Origin: an uncultured Oceanospirillaceae bacterium
Lineage (GTDB): Bacteria; Pseudomonadota; Gammaproteobacteria; Pseudomonadales; Balneatricaceae
Assembly: GCA_937138495.1 (NCBI GenBank)
Contig: CAKZPE010000003.1
Span: forward strand, 1-55,748
DNA: 55,748 nt
Direction: 5' to 3'
Made by a program: the position numbers and the translations under genes. The notes beneath the pieces were generated by a model. That model ran no database searches. It was given only the letters and a program-made list of their open reading frames with translations, and was not told the origin of the DNA. Positions 8,637 to 17,656 of this stretch are shown here, piece by piece (within the stretch, counting starts at the first letter, position 1; each line of letters opens with the position of its first letter).

Positions 8637-8988
8637 AGGCGGTTCCGCTGTTATTTTTATCAGTATGCGCAGTTTATCTTGATAGTGCGTCAGGCAGAGT
8701 ACAAGCAGAAAAATTTTCACCCCTCTGGTTTTTGTGACCGCAAGGGTGTCGTTCCCGACCGGGCGAACGGCTGCCTGAACGCTGTTAACGCCTTGATAAC
8801 GTTAAAGCATCACTGCGTTGCAGGGTAAAAATTGCCGCTGTTTTACTTCAGATATTTCCAAAGTAATTTTCTGTTATTGATGATTTTACCGAACTGACCC
8901 CTTCCATAGACTGGTTAATCAGAGGATTTGCGCACCGCACAGGGTGCCGGAGCTCAATGGCTACAAATAACAATAATTCGAGGTGCAT

Positions 8989-10632
8989 ATGGCCAACTTT
9001 GCTTTTATTAACGGTGAAGTGATTACCGTTGATGCTCAGGACCGTATCTGTTCTGCGTTGCTGGTAACCGGGAAGCACATTGCCGCTGTGGGCAACGATG
9101 CTGAAATACTGGCACAGGCGGATGATCATCAGATCATCGATCTTCAGGGCCGGACCCTGATGCCGGGCTTTATAGATGCCCATAACCATCTGACCCATCA
9201 GGGCGCGGCATTTGCCACGGTCGACTTCGGCTATCCGGCGGTCGCTTCTGTTGAAGACCTTCGAAACGCAGTGCGTGAGGCCGCTGAAAACAGCGCTCCG
9301 GGTAAGTGGATTCGTGGCTGGGGAATGAACTACGAGAAATTTGCGGATGGTCGTCAGCCAACCCGCTGGGATCTGGATGATATATCGCCGGACCACCCGG
9401 TCTGCATTGTTCATGTCAGCGGCCATAACGTACTGGTGAACAGTCTGGCGCTGGAAATGGCGGGTGTGACAGACGACACGCCAGACCCCGCCGGCGGTAT
9501 GTTTGTGCGTGACGAACAGGGACGGATCACCGGCTATGCCTATGACAGTGCCCAGCAGCTGGTCATTCCGACCAGTGTTGATGTTGGTCATCATGGCCCG
9601 GATATCGGTTATGACCTGCCGTTGGAAGAGCTGGTGGACGACATTGACCGCGCCTGTAAAGCCTACCTGAAAGTGGGTATTACCTCTGTGGTTGATCCGC
9701 AGGTAACCACCCGGGAAATGCCGGGATATATGGCCGCCCGCCAGCAGGGCAAGCTGACCATTAAAACCACCTGCATGTATCTGTCTAACCACCAGAATGC
9801 CATCAATGAACTGGGTATTACTGATCACATTGGCAATGACCTGCTTTCTATCGGACCGATGAAGTATTACTGCGACGGGGCCCTGATCGGCGGTACCGCA
9901 CTGTTTTATGCGGATGAGCCGCAGACCGGGCACGGTTGTAAATGTAATAAACGTGCAGGCCGCGGTTATACCTACTGGCCGGATATCGAAGCCTTCAAAG
10001 AAGCCCTGATTGATACCCATAGCCGTGGCATGCAGTTTGGCGTGCATACCCAGGGTGATATGGCGATGGACATCGTGCTGGATGCAGTAGAAGAAGCCCA
10101 GCGGCGCTTTCCCCGCAGCAATGCCCGCCACCGTATTGAGCACTGTCACGGGCCGACCCGTGAACAGGTTGCCCGCATTAAGCGTCTTGGTGTCATCCCT
10201 GTGACCCAGCCGGGTCAGGTACATGAAACCGGCGATGACCTCACCGGCATTTATGGCGAGCGCCGGGCAAAGCGTTTCTGTCCGCTGCGGGACATGCTGG
10301 ATGATGGCGTACCCGCGGTGATCAGCACTGATGCCTTTGTGCAGTCCTATAAGCCTTTTGATGCTATCAGTGCGGCGGTAAACCGTCTCAGCCTGACCGG
10401 CCGGGATATGGGAGAGGGGCAGCGTATTTCAGTGCTGGAAGCGATCCGTTCCTATACCTGGAACGCCGCTTATTCGGTGTATCACGAAACCCGTAAAGGC
10501 TCACTGGAAGCCGGCAAGCTGGCGGATCTGGCCATTATCGACGCGGCTTTTCTGAGTGTGCCGGCAGCTGAAATCAGCCAGCAGGAAATCTACATGACCC
10601 TTTCTAACGGGGAGGTCGTGTATCGCAAGTAA
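8989..10632 (+). CDS. YtcJ-like metal-dependent amidohydrolase (Amidohydro_3)
   Basis: A 547-residue amidohydrolase of the YtcJ type. The first metal motif is DAHNHLTH (~61-68); later landmarks are the MKYYCDGALIGG segment (~291-302), GVHTQGDMAMD (~347-357), RHRIEHCHG and the late aspartate in VISTDAF. Relatives hydrolyse imides, amides or cyclic ureas in the cytosol; the substrate here is unknown. The cotranscribed BCCT carrier (89 nt downstream) suggests an amide or ester of a quaternary or betaine-like compound. An insertion, HGCKCNKRAGRGYTYW (~317-332), carries two close cysteines. Start chosen at ATG 8989, with GAGGTG upstream, over GTG 8983. Confidence 0.85.
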   Translation: MANFAFINGEVITVDAQDRICSALLVTGKHIAAVGNDAEILAQADDHQIIDLQGRTLMPGFIDAHNHLTHQGAAFATVDFGYPAVASVEDLRNAVREAAENSAPGKWIRGWGMNYEKFADGRQPTRWDLDDISPDHPVCIVHVSGHNVLVNSLALEMAGVTDDTPDPAGGMFVRDEQGRITGYAYDSAQQLVIPTSVDVGHHGPDIGYDLPLEELVDDIDRACKAYLKVGITSVVDPQVTTREMPGYMAARQQGKLTIKTTCMYLSNHQNAINELGITDHIGNDLLSIGPMKYYCDGALIGGTALFYADEPQTGHGCKCNKRAGRGYTYWPDIEAFKEALIDTHSRGMQFGVHTQGDMAMDIVLDAVEEAQRRFPRSNARHRIEHCHGPTREQVARIKRLGVIPVTQPGQVHETGDDLTGIYGERRAKRFCPLRDMLDDGVPAVISTDAFVQSYKPFDAISAAVNRLSLTGRDMGEGQRISVLEAIRSYTWNAAYSVYHETRKGSLEAGKLADLAIIDAAFLSVPAAEISQQEIYMTLSNGEVVYRK

Positions 10633-10721
10633 ACCGGTTGCTGGCCAGGCTGTACAGGCCAGCAACTGAGCAACCCTAAAGACCTGAAGTACATCCGACA
10701 ATAAAAATAAATAGGAGAAAG

Positions 10722-12344
10722 ATGATGGATAACCTGTCAGCCACCCGCCGTGGTGGATTCCTCGGGGACTATGATAAGCCCCTGTTCTGGACGACAGCGG
10801 GTATCACGCTGCTGATTGTCGCCCTCGGAGTCGTCAGCCCGGACACGTTGAAAACCTATGCCAGCAATGCGCAGGGGTATCTGAGCAGCCAGTTTGGCTG
10901 GGCCTATGTGCTGGCGTTAGCCGTGTATGTGGGCATTGGTATCTGGGTCGGCTTTAGCCGTTACGGCAACCTGAAACTGGGTAAAAAAGAAGATACGCCT
11001 GAGTTTTCAACTTTTACCTGGGTGGCAATGCTGTTTAGCTGCGGTATCGGTGTGGGCTTCCTGCTCTGGGGTGTCGCTGAACCGCTGTACCACTACATGC
11101 AAACGCCTTACATGGCAGAACCGGCAACGCCTGAAGCAATTCCAGTCGCATTACAGATTACCTCGCTGCACTGGGGGCTGCATACCTGGATGGGATACTG
11201 CATTGTTGGCCTGTGTATTGCGTTTCCGGCATTCCGTTACGGCAAGCCGATGAACATTGGCATCGCGCTGTATGGTCTGCTGGGTGAGCGTACTGAAGGC
11301 AGTGTCTGGGCGCGTTTGCTGGATCTGATCGGGGCTGTTGCCACCATTGGCGGTATCGCCACCGTACTGGGGCTGGGTGTAATTTCCATCGACTATGGTG
11401 TGAATCATATCTTTGGTATCGAAACCGGCAATACGGGTAAGGTGGTTATCATTGCTTTGCTGGCGGTGCTGTACAGTCTGTCAGCGGTCTCTGGTCTGAA
11501 ACGTGGCGTGGCTTATCTGAGTACCATCAACGTAGCGATTGTCGTGGCGTTCTGTGTCTTTATCCTGCTAACCGGTGAAACCAATACCTTACTGCGTTAC
11601 TACGTGACCGGGATTGGGAATTATCTGGGGAATCTGCTGCCGATGACGTTCTGGGCTGATCCGTTGCAAAAAAGCGGCTGGATTAACTGGTGGACAGTTT
11701 TCTACTGGCTGATCGTTATATCCTGGTCGCCTTTTGTCGGTGGTTTTGTGGCGCGAATTTCCCGGGGCCGTACCCTGCGTGAGTTCATTCTCTTTGCGGT
11801 GCTGACACCGACCCTGTGTTCGATGCTCTGGTTTGCGGTCATCGGCGGTTCGGCAATCGGCCTGGAAGCCGGCGGAGAAGTGAAACTGTTTGACGCGGTA
11901 CAGGCGAATGTTGGCTCTGGTATTTATGTCATGCTGGACAGCTTCCCGATGAGCAGTTTGCTGAGCCTGGTGGTGTTTGTCAGCATGATTATCTTCCTGG
12001 TGACCTCGGCAGATTCTGCCTGCTTCTTCGTGGCGATGCAGATGTCTAAAGGGGCATATGAGCCTGCCTTTGGTATGAAGATTACCTGGGGCCTGTTTAC
12101 CGGCATGCTGGCCATTGTGCTGTTGCTCAGCGGCGGTCTGAAAGCCGTGCAGACTGCCTCAATAGTGGCGGGCAGTCCGTTTGCCATTGGTATCGGCTTT
12201 ATGATCTGGTCGTTGTTGCGCTCACTGAAGCAGGAATACGCCAAAGAATATGAAGGTGCTGAGATTTCAGCGTCGGTTGCGCCAACGGAGGTTGTGTCTG
12301 GCGGCGAAATGCATACCAGTGGGGCGTTCAGCCCGCGGGACTGA
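10722..12344 (+). CDS. BCCT-family transporter (betaine/choline/carnitine type)
   Basis: A 540-residue secondary transporter with about twelve membrane helices. BCCT signatures are present: a core segment FSCGIGVGFLLWGVAEP with the next PLYHY (~106-128), the tryptophan-rich HWGLHTWM (~151-158) and SWSPFVGGFVARISRGRT (~338-355). The usual AGIG reads CGIG. Family members move trimethylammonium compounds with sodium or proton, or exchange them. The short hydrophilic C-tail gives no sign of the long osmosensory extension of BetP-type carriers, so uptake for catabolism is more likely than osmoregulation. AGGAG lies 5-8 nt before the ATG pair. It lies downstream of the amidohydrolase and is followed by a bidirectional terminator. 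Confidence 0.92.
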   Translation: MMDNLSATRRGGFLGDYDKPLFWTTAGITLLIVALGVVSPDTLKTYASNAQGYLSSQFGWAYVLALAVYVGIGIWVGFSRYGNLKLGKKEDTPEFSTFTWVAMLFSCGIGVGFLLWGVAEPLYHYMQTPYMAEPATPEAIPVALQITSLHWGLHTWMGYCIVGLCIAFPAFRYGKPMNIGIALYGLLGERTEGSVWARLLDLIGAVATIGGIATVLGLGVISIDYGVNHIFGIETGNTGKVVIIALLAVLYSLSAVSGLKRGVAYLSTINVAIVVAFCVFILLTGETNTLLRYYVTGIGNYLGNLLPMTFWADPLQKSGWINWWTVFYWLIVISWSPFVGGFVARISRGRTLREFILFAVLTPTLCSMLWFAVIGGSAIGLEAGGEVKLFDAVQANVGSGIYVMLDSFPMSSLLSLVVFVSMIIFLVTSADSACFFVAMQMSKGAYEPAFGMKITWGLFTGMLAIVLLLSGGLKAVQTASIVAGSPFAIGIGFMIWSLLRSLKQEYAKEYEGAEISASVAPTEVVSGGEMHTSGAFSPRD

Positions 12345-12358
12345 TACGCTCAGGTACT

Positions 12359-12387
12359 CAAAAACCATGCGCCGCATGGTTTTTTTA
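12359..12387. terminator. Bidirectional terminator between BCCT and GGDEF-EAL genes
   Basis: A 9-bp stem AAACCATGC/GCATGGTTT (12362-12370 with 12374-12382) and 3-nt loop, with a T run on the plus strand and a matching T run on the minus strand (from the A run at 12360-12364). It can serve both convergent genes. Confidence 0.85.
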
Positions 12388-12440
12388 TGCGCGGATTTTA
12401 TGTTGTCAGTGTTTTGTACAGCGCCGGTCCGGAGGCTGTT

Positions 12441-14726
12441 TTAAACCTGGCTCAGCAGCGGCTTAGCCTGCGCCAGTAACCAGTGCTTAAATTGCTTAAC
12501 CGGCAGTGGCTGGGAGAAGTAGTAGCCCTGTCCGACCTGGCAGTTATTCGCCACCAGAAACTCCAGCTGTTGTTGATTTTCGATGCCTTCGGCAACCACT
12601 TCCAGCCCCAGTGCGTTAGCCATAGAGAAAATAGCTTTCACAATGGCGTCATTGTCATCCGGGTTCGGAATGGTGCTGATGAAAGAGCGGTCGATTTTAA
12701 GCACTTCAATTGGCAGCTGCTTCAGATACCCCAGCGATGAATAGCCGGTCCCGAAGTCATCCATGGCAATTGAAATGCCCATGGTCTGTAGCCGGTTAAG
12801 GGTTTTAATGGACCCTTCAATGTCTTCAATGACCGCGCTTTCGGTAATATCCAGTTCCAGCTCTCCCGGTTGGATCTGATACTTTTGCAGGCAGCCTTCC
12901 AGATAATCACACAACTGGCTGTCTTTAAACTGCCGGGGCGACAGGTTAACAGCGATGGTCAGCGGGCCCAGAGACTGTTGTTTCCATTCCGCAATTTGCT
13001 GACAGGATTTATTAATCACCCAGTACCCCAGTTCACAGATCAGGTTGCTCTGTTCCGCAATCGGGATGAAGCGGTCGGGGGTAGAAACCACCTCGCCGTC
13101 ACGGTGCCAGCGCAATAATGCTTCCGCGCCGATCACATCAAAGCCGTCAGGGCGCAGCATCACTTTTGGCTGATAGTGCAGGTCCAGCTCATCTTCCTGA
13201 ATCGCTTCTTTCAGACCCTCAATGATCATCTGATCCCGCTGGCGCTGCTGTTCCAGGTGGGAGGAGAAGAAGCAGACCTGACCACGGCCCTGTTCCTTGG
13301 CCTGGAACATGGCAGAATCGGCCCGTTTAATCAGCTCGTGGGCATTCGCCGCATCACCCGGGAAGGTGGATATGCCAATACTGGCACCGGGCTTGATCTT
13401 GTGTTCATCAACATAGAAGGTGCGTCCGATAGTGCCGACGAGATCTTCAGCCAACTGTACCAGGCTTTCATTATCCAGATAGCTGGACACAATGACGGTG
13501 AATTCGTCGCCACCGATACGGTAAACCGTGTCAGATTTACGCAGGCGGGCCTTCAGCCGGTTGGCGATTTCAATCAGCAACAGGTCTCCGGCTTCATGGC
13601 CGAAGCTGTCATTGGTCCACTTGAAATTATCCAGATCAATGAACAGCAGGGCCAGTGCACTGGACTGGCGGCTGGCCAGATGAATGTCAGCTTCCAGGCG
13701 CAGCATGAAGGAGTAACGGTTCGGGATCTGGGTCAGGGTGTCAAAATATGCCAGATGGTGCAGTTTTTGCTCGGCTTCCTGTTTTTCAGCTATATCCGTC
13801 AGCACCCCCACGTAGGTGGTATTCGCATCAGTAAGTACGCCGTCTACAGGTTCAACGATATTGATGTTCAGCCAGCCGGGGAAGGTACTGCCGTCTTTGC
13901 GCTGGCCCACTACCTGCCCGGACCAGCTGTTCTTTTTCTCCAGGGTTTCGGCGGCAAACTGGAAGATAGGTAACTGAGCGCGATCAGTGGCATAAATAGC
14001 GGGAGGGCGGTGGAGGATTTCGGCTTCTTTATAATGAGTGATGGTTGTGTAGCTGGGATTTATATCGATGACATGACCGTCTTTGTTAACCACGAACACC
14101 GCTTCGTCGAGGGCATCCAGCGCATGCTGTGCCACCTGCAGTGACTGCATGGGGGCCATCAGTGCGAGCCTGAGTACGATATACAGTGAACCAACGAATA
14201 ACAGGCCAACAATGGCCACCTGAGTTATATCGACCCATAAAGAGCTGCGCAGGGTTTCGGCAAACTCTTTATCAGAATAACTGACCTCAACATGGCCAAT
14301 GGTCATGGCCCCCAGAGATACGGGGTAGCTGATGCGGTTGGGTTGCTGCTTCCAGGTCAGTTCATCATTGTCTGCATTAAAGCGTTCAATCTGGCTGTTA
14401 TCGCGTTTTATTTTCCCCATATAGAGGTGGCCGAAGTTACCGAATACCTTAATGCCCTGAATAAAGTCAGAGTCCATTTCGGCATCCAGAATGGCGTCGG
14501 CAAATTCCGCGGTATAGGTACGGTTGTAAGATTTGTTATAGATATTCCAGATGGTCGGTTTAACCGAGGCGGCTACCCGTTTGGCGACTGCCAGCCCCCG
14601 TGCCTGGGAGGTACTTTCCATCAGTTCCGCATTAGCCACATAGCGTACGGCGACGAAAGAACTCATCACCAGCAGGGTGATAAGGCTAACGATGCAGAAC
14701 AGACGGATCGTTAGGCGGTTAATCAT
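12441..14726 (-). CDS. Membrane PAS-GGDEF-EAL cyclic-di-GMP protein
   Basis: A 761-residue inner-membrane protein. Membrane helices at ~7-29 and ~167-187 enclose a ~135-residue periplasmic domain; a PAS domain (~200-315), GGDEF (~325-485) and EAL (~500-755) follow. The cyclase signature GGDEF (405-409) is intact, with an inhibitory-site RKSD exactly five residues before it (396-399). The phosphodiesterase signature GAEALLRW (EAL at 535-537) is also intact, as are DDFGTGYSSLGYL and the later E of VAEGIE. Either activity, or both, could be used. Its start overlaps the stop of the upstream solute-binding lipoprotein gene by 4 nt (ATGA), implying translational coupling and a shared function. Confidence 0.93.
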   Translation of the reverse strand: MINRLTIRLFCIVSLITLLVMSSFVAVRYVANAELMESTSQARGLAVAKRVAASVKPTIWNIYNKSYNRTYTAEFADAILDAEMDSDFIQGIKVFGNFGHLYMGKIKRDNSQIERFNADNDELTWKQQPNRISYPVSLGAMTIGHVEVSYSDKEFAETLRSSLWVDITQVAIVGLLFVGSLYIVLRLALMAPMQSLQVAQHALDALDEAVFVVNKDGHVIDINPSYTTITHYKEAEILHRPPAIYATDRAQLPIFQFAAETLEKKNSWSGQVVGQRKDGSTFPGWLNINIVEPVDGVLTDANTTYVGVLTDIAEKQEAEQKLHHLAYFDTLTQIPNRYSFMLRLEADIHLASRQSSALALLFIDLDNFKWTNDSFGHEAGDLLLIEIANRLKARLRKSDTVYRIGGDEFTVIVSSYLDNESLVQLAEDLVGTIGRTFYVDEHKIKPGASIGISTFPGDAANAHELIKRADSAMFQAKEQGRGQVCFFSSHLEQQRQRDQMIIEGLKEAIQEDELDLHYQPKVMLRPDGFDVIGAEALLRWHRDGEVVSTPDRFIPIAEQSNLICELGYWVINKSCQQIAEWKQQSLGPLTIAVNLSPRQFKDSQLCDYLEGCLQKYQIQPGELELDITESAVIEDIEGSIKTLNRLQTMGISIAMDDFGTGYSSLGYLKQLPIEVLKIDRSFISTIPNPDDNDAIVKAIFSMANALGLEVVAEGIENQQQLEFLVANNCQVGQGYYFSQPLPVKQFKHWLLAQAKPLLSQV

Positions 14727-15799
14727 TGCTGTTCATAATTCCCGAACCAGTCGTAATACTGGTTAAATTCCTTTTTAAAGCTACGTTTTTTTTCAATGAT
14801 CTGCTTCGTCAGCGGGTCTCTCTGGGCATATTTAACCAGCACTTTGTCTGATTCTTCCCGCCAGCGGTCAATGTCTTCCCGGGACCAGCGGTTAATGTTT
14901 ACGCCACTGTCAGCCAGCTGCTTAAAGGCTTCGAAATCTGATACCTTGGCATTCATGGTGACGCTCAGGGTGTAGGATTTAATGGCGGATTCAAGAATCG
15001 CCTGCAGATCCGGGGCCAGCTCGTCGTAAGCGGCCTGATTGATCAGGAAGTCAGATAATACAGAAGGCTGCCAGATAGCCGGCACTATGGCATGCTTACC
15101 GATGTCGTGGAGACCAAGATCCCAGGCACCGCGGGCGGTGGTCCACTCAACCGCGTCGATATCACCACTTTCCAGTGCCGGGCGAATTTCGTTAGGCACC
15201 AATGGAATGGTGTAGGCGCCGGCAGCGGCGGTCAGTACTTCACTGGGCAGGCCCGGGCCGATACGGACTTTCTTTTCCCGTAAATCATCCAGACCGGTGA
15301 TCGGTTCTTTTGATATCAGGCCAAACTCCATGCCAGGCCACCAGGCGGGGCGCCACAGGATGCCGTCGGGAGCGGCCAGACTGTTAGCCAGCCGGGTGCC
15401 GTCTCCTGCCAGGAAAAACATCATTGAGGCATCCAGATTCATGAAATCGAACGGGCCGGCATTCATCAGTGCCCAGGCCGGGTGCTGACCTGACCACCAG
15501 TTTGGCCAGCCATTACCCATCTCGATACGGCGTTCCTGAACGGCGGTATAAATATCCGGGCCGGCGGGGACTTCGCTGCTGGGGATGATTTCCAGCTGCA
15601 GACGGCCGGCACTCATTTTGCTGATGTTATCAGACAGCTCCACAAGCCCCTGATAATCGATACTTTCTTTCGTCGCCTGGGTTTGTAAACGCCAGGAAAC
15701 AATATCGGGTTCCTGATTAATACAACCACTCAGGCTAAGACAGAATGTTAACAGCAGGCTGGCTGGCAGCAGATACGACTTGCACCAGGAGACGCTCAT
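14723..15799 (-). CDS. TRAP-type (DctP-like) solute-binding lipoprotein
   Basis: A 358-residue exported protein with a lipobox (LSGC, Cys26; next residue Ile, so outer-membrane-type sorting is possible). The mature part has the DctP fold: WRLQTQATKES, the pocket tryptophans in PNWWSGQHPAW, GPFDF, and KKVRIGPGLPSEV, whose arginine corresponds to the carboxylate-binding residue of TRAP receptors. The usual partners, the DctQ and DctM membrane subunits, are absent from both sides. Instead, the downstream GGDEF-EAL gene overlaps by 4 nt. The likely role is ligand reception for signalling rather than transport; this is inference. Confidence 0.88.
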   Translation of the reverse strand: MSVSWCKSYLLPASLLLTFCLSLSGCINQEPDIVSWRLQTQATKESIDYQGLVELSDNISKMSAGRLQLEIIPSSEVPAGPDIYTAVQERRIEMGNGWPNWWSGQHPAWALMNAGPFDFMNLDASMMFFLAGDGTRLANSLAAPDGILWRPAWWPGMEFGLISKEPITGLDDLREKKVRIGPGLPSEVLTAAAGAYTIPLVPNEIRPALESGDIDAVEWTTARGAWDLGLHDIGKHAIVPAIWQPSVLSDFLINQAAYDELAPDLQAILESAIKSYTLSVTMNAKVSDFEAFKQLADSGVNINRWSREDIDRWREESDKVLVKYAQRDPLTKQIIEKKRSFKKEFNQYYDWFGNYEQQ

Positions 15800-16099
15800 T
15801 GATAGCTCCTATAAACTGTTTATCCGTTTAATACTTCAGGAAAATCCGGGAGCTGGGGTACAGATCTGATGTTTGCAGATAACTGTACGCTGTCTCCTAC
15901 AGCTGTGAGCCCCGTCAGATAGTGACGCTGCAGATCATCAACTGTAATTCCGCAATCTAATGCGTTTTTAATGTGCCAGATAGAGTATAAACAGAATCGT
16001 CGCAGGTCAACGGGGGCAGTTGACCTTAGTCATTCGGACCAGTTATTCGGCAGGTTTTGAAGAAAACACCCTGCCGGTGGCGGGCGCCAGTGTCAGTGA
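15800..16099. other. Gap upstream of the binding-protein/GGDEF-EAL pair
   Basis: Three hundred bases lie between the histidine-kinase stop and the solute-binding-protein start. They must hold the promoter of the pair. The only structure seen is an interrupted inverted repeat near 16049-16078 (CGGCAGGTTTT...AAAACACCCTGCCG), just past the kinase gene, which could be a weak terminator. No ORF was seen. Confidence 0.4.
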
Positions 16100-17656
16100 T
16101 CAGGCTGCGGTTGGCAGGGAAAACCGGAAACAGCAGCCCTGATTAAGCTGGCTCTGTACCTCAATTTCACTGCTGTGTAATTCAAGAATACGTTTAACAA
16201 TGGCCAGTCCCAGCCCGGTGGAGCCGGTGTTGGTGCTTTTGGCCTGTTGCTGAGTATAGAAACGGTCGAAAATATATGGCAGGTGTTCCGGGCTGATACC
16301 CTGACCGTTATCTATAATACTGATCTTAATGGCATCCTGTGGGTGGGCCCTGTCTGCTTCTATCTGCAGGCGGATTTCACCGTGTTCAGGGGTATAGGTG
16401 ATGGCGTTGCGTAACAGGTTTTCGAAGACCCGCTGAATCAGGCTGATATCTGCATACACAAAAGCATTATTCTGCTGATTGACCACCTCGATGTGGATGT
16501 GTTTGGCTGCGGCCTGTAAACGGAATTCCTGAATGGTATCGAATACCAGTTCAGCCAGTGAAAAGCGCTCACTGTTGGCGCTCATTTGCTTGGCTTCCAG
16601 CTTGGATAACTCGAACAGGTCCTGAATCAGCTGCCCCAGCCGGTGTGAGCTGTGCATGGCTGTCCGCAGAAATTCCATACGTTCGGTTTCGTTCAGGCTG
16701 CTGTTTTTAATCAGCAACGTTTCCAGGTACCCCTGAATGGTAGAAAGTGGGGTTCGCAGGTCGTGGGAGACATTGCTGATCAGCTCCCGGCGGGTCTGAT
16801 CCGCCTCGCGGAGCATTTCAAACTGCATGCTGATTTTTTCTGACATCTGCTCAAACGTCTGGGCCAGCTGATCAATTTCGTCTTTAGGCAGGGGGGCGGG
16901 GGTGAGTTGTTGCAGGTCAGAGCGGCAAGGGGCCAGATTCTGTTCGCTGAACGTGTTCATTGCCATGCTGAGCATCCCCAGACGGCGCACCAGCAGCCGG
17001 AAAATCAGCCAGCCGGCCAGAATTGCTGCCAGCGTAATCACGGCGATGGCCACCAGTACCATTGAACGGCTGTAACTGTCCTGAATACCATCCTCAATGT
17101 TGTCGTATAGCTGGCCACCAAGAATCACGTACAGGTAACCCTGAAGCTGGTCGTTCTGGCGGATTTCTGCGGCGGAAAATACTTTTTCAGCATCCATATG
17201 GCGGGGATCTGCGCCGCGCAGAGGGTATTCAATGTCACCACGGATGAAGTCTTTCACCGGGCCCAGCGGAATGCTGCGGCGGGCCAGGTTATCGTCTTGC
17301 AGGGCATGGGCGAGAATATTGCCCTGGGCATCCAGCAGATACACTTCCGCCAGTGGATTAATCACCATCGCCTGTTGGGCGAGGGCTTCAATGGCATCCA
17401 CCTGCACCCGGGCAGTGTCGCCGTTCTGGGTGATCAGGCTGTAGGTATCAGTAACGTACATCGCGATGCTGAAATTCAGCTTCTGAGTCAGTTCTTCATA
17501 ATAGGCCCGCATCCAGTTCTGGCTGACCAGCATGACAGCCACTCCCACCGCAACCACTATGAACATCAGTGCCAGCGACAGCCGGGTATTCAGGGTGCTG
17601 ACCAGCCCTTTCTGGATGCGTTCTGCCGGTGGCCGGGAGAGATCAGAAGCGGTCAC
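16100..17656 (-). CDS. Membrane sensor histidine kinase
   Basis: A 518-residue class I histidine kinase. Membrane helices at ~27-48 and ~199-222 flank a ~150-residue periplasmic sensor, which carries a PAS/PDC-like strand pattern (AEVYLLDAQGNILAH, ~103-117). HAMP follows (~222-275), then the HisKA box with phospho-acceptor His298 in NVSHDLRTPL, and an HATPase domain with an N-box (ENLLRNAI), DNGQGISPEHL, FDRFYT and GLGLAIVK. It forms a two-component pair with the preceding response regulator, whose stop it overlaps by 4 nt. It is the last gene of what looks like a five-gene operon headed by the adenylation enzyme. Confidence 0.93.
   Translation of the reverse strand: MTASDLSRPPAERIQKGLVSTLNTRLSLALMFIVVAVGVAVMLVSQNWMRAYYEELTQKLNFSIAMYVTDTYSLITQNGDTARVQVDAIEALAQQAMVINPLAEVYLLDAQGNILAHALQDDNLARRSIPLGPVKDFIRGDIEYPLRGADPRHMDAEKVFSAAEIRQNDQLQGYLYVILGGQLYDNIEDGIQDSYSRSMVLVAIAVITLAAILAGWLIFRLLVRRLGMLSMAMNTFSEQNLAPCRSDLQQLTPAPLPKDEIDQLAQTFEQMSEKISMQFEMLREADQTRRELISNVSHDLRTPLSTIQGYLETLLIKNSSLNETERMEFLRTAMHSSHRLGQLIQDLFELSKLEAKQMSANSERFSLAELVFDTIQEFRLQAAAKHIHIEVVNQQNNAFVYADISLIQRVFENLLRNAITYTPEHGEIRLQIEADRAHPQDAIKISIIDNGQGISPEHLPYIFDRFYTQQQAKSTNTGSTGLGLAIVKRILELHSSEIEVQSQLNQGCCFRFSLPTAA

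Noticed and set aside
8848..10224. 458-residue open frame antisense to the amidohydrolase
   Set aside because: The length comes from the biased codon use of the sense gene. The amidohydrolase carries all metal motifs, the antisense frame none.
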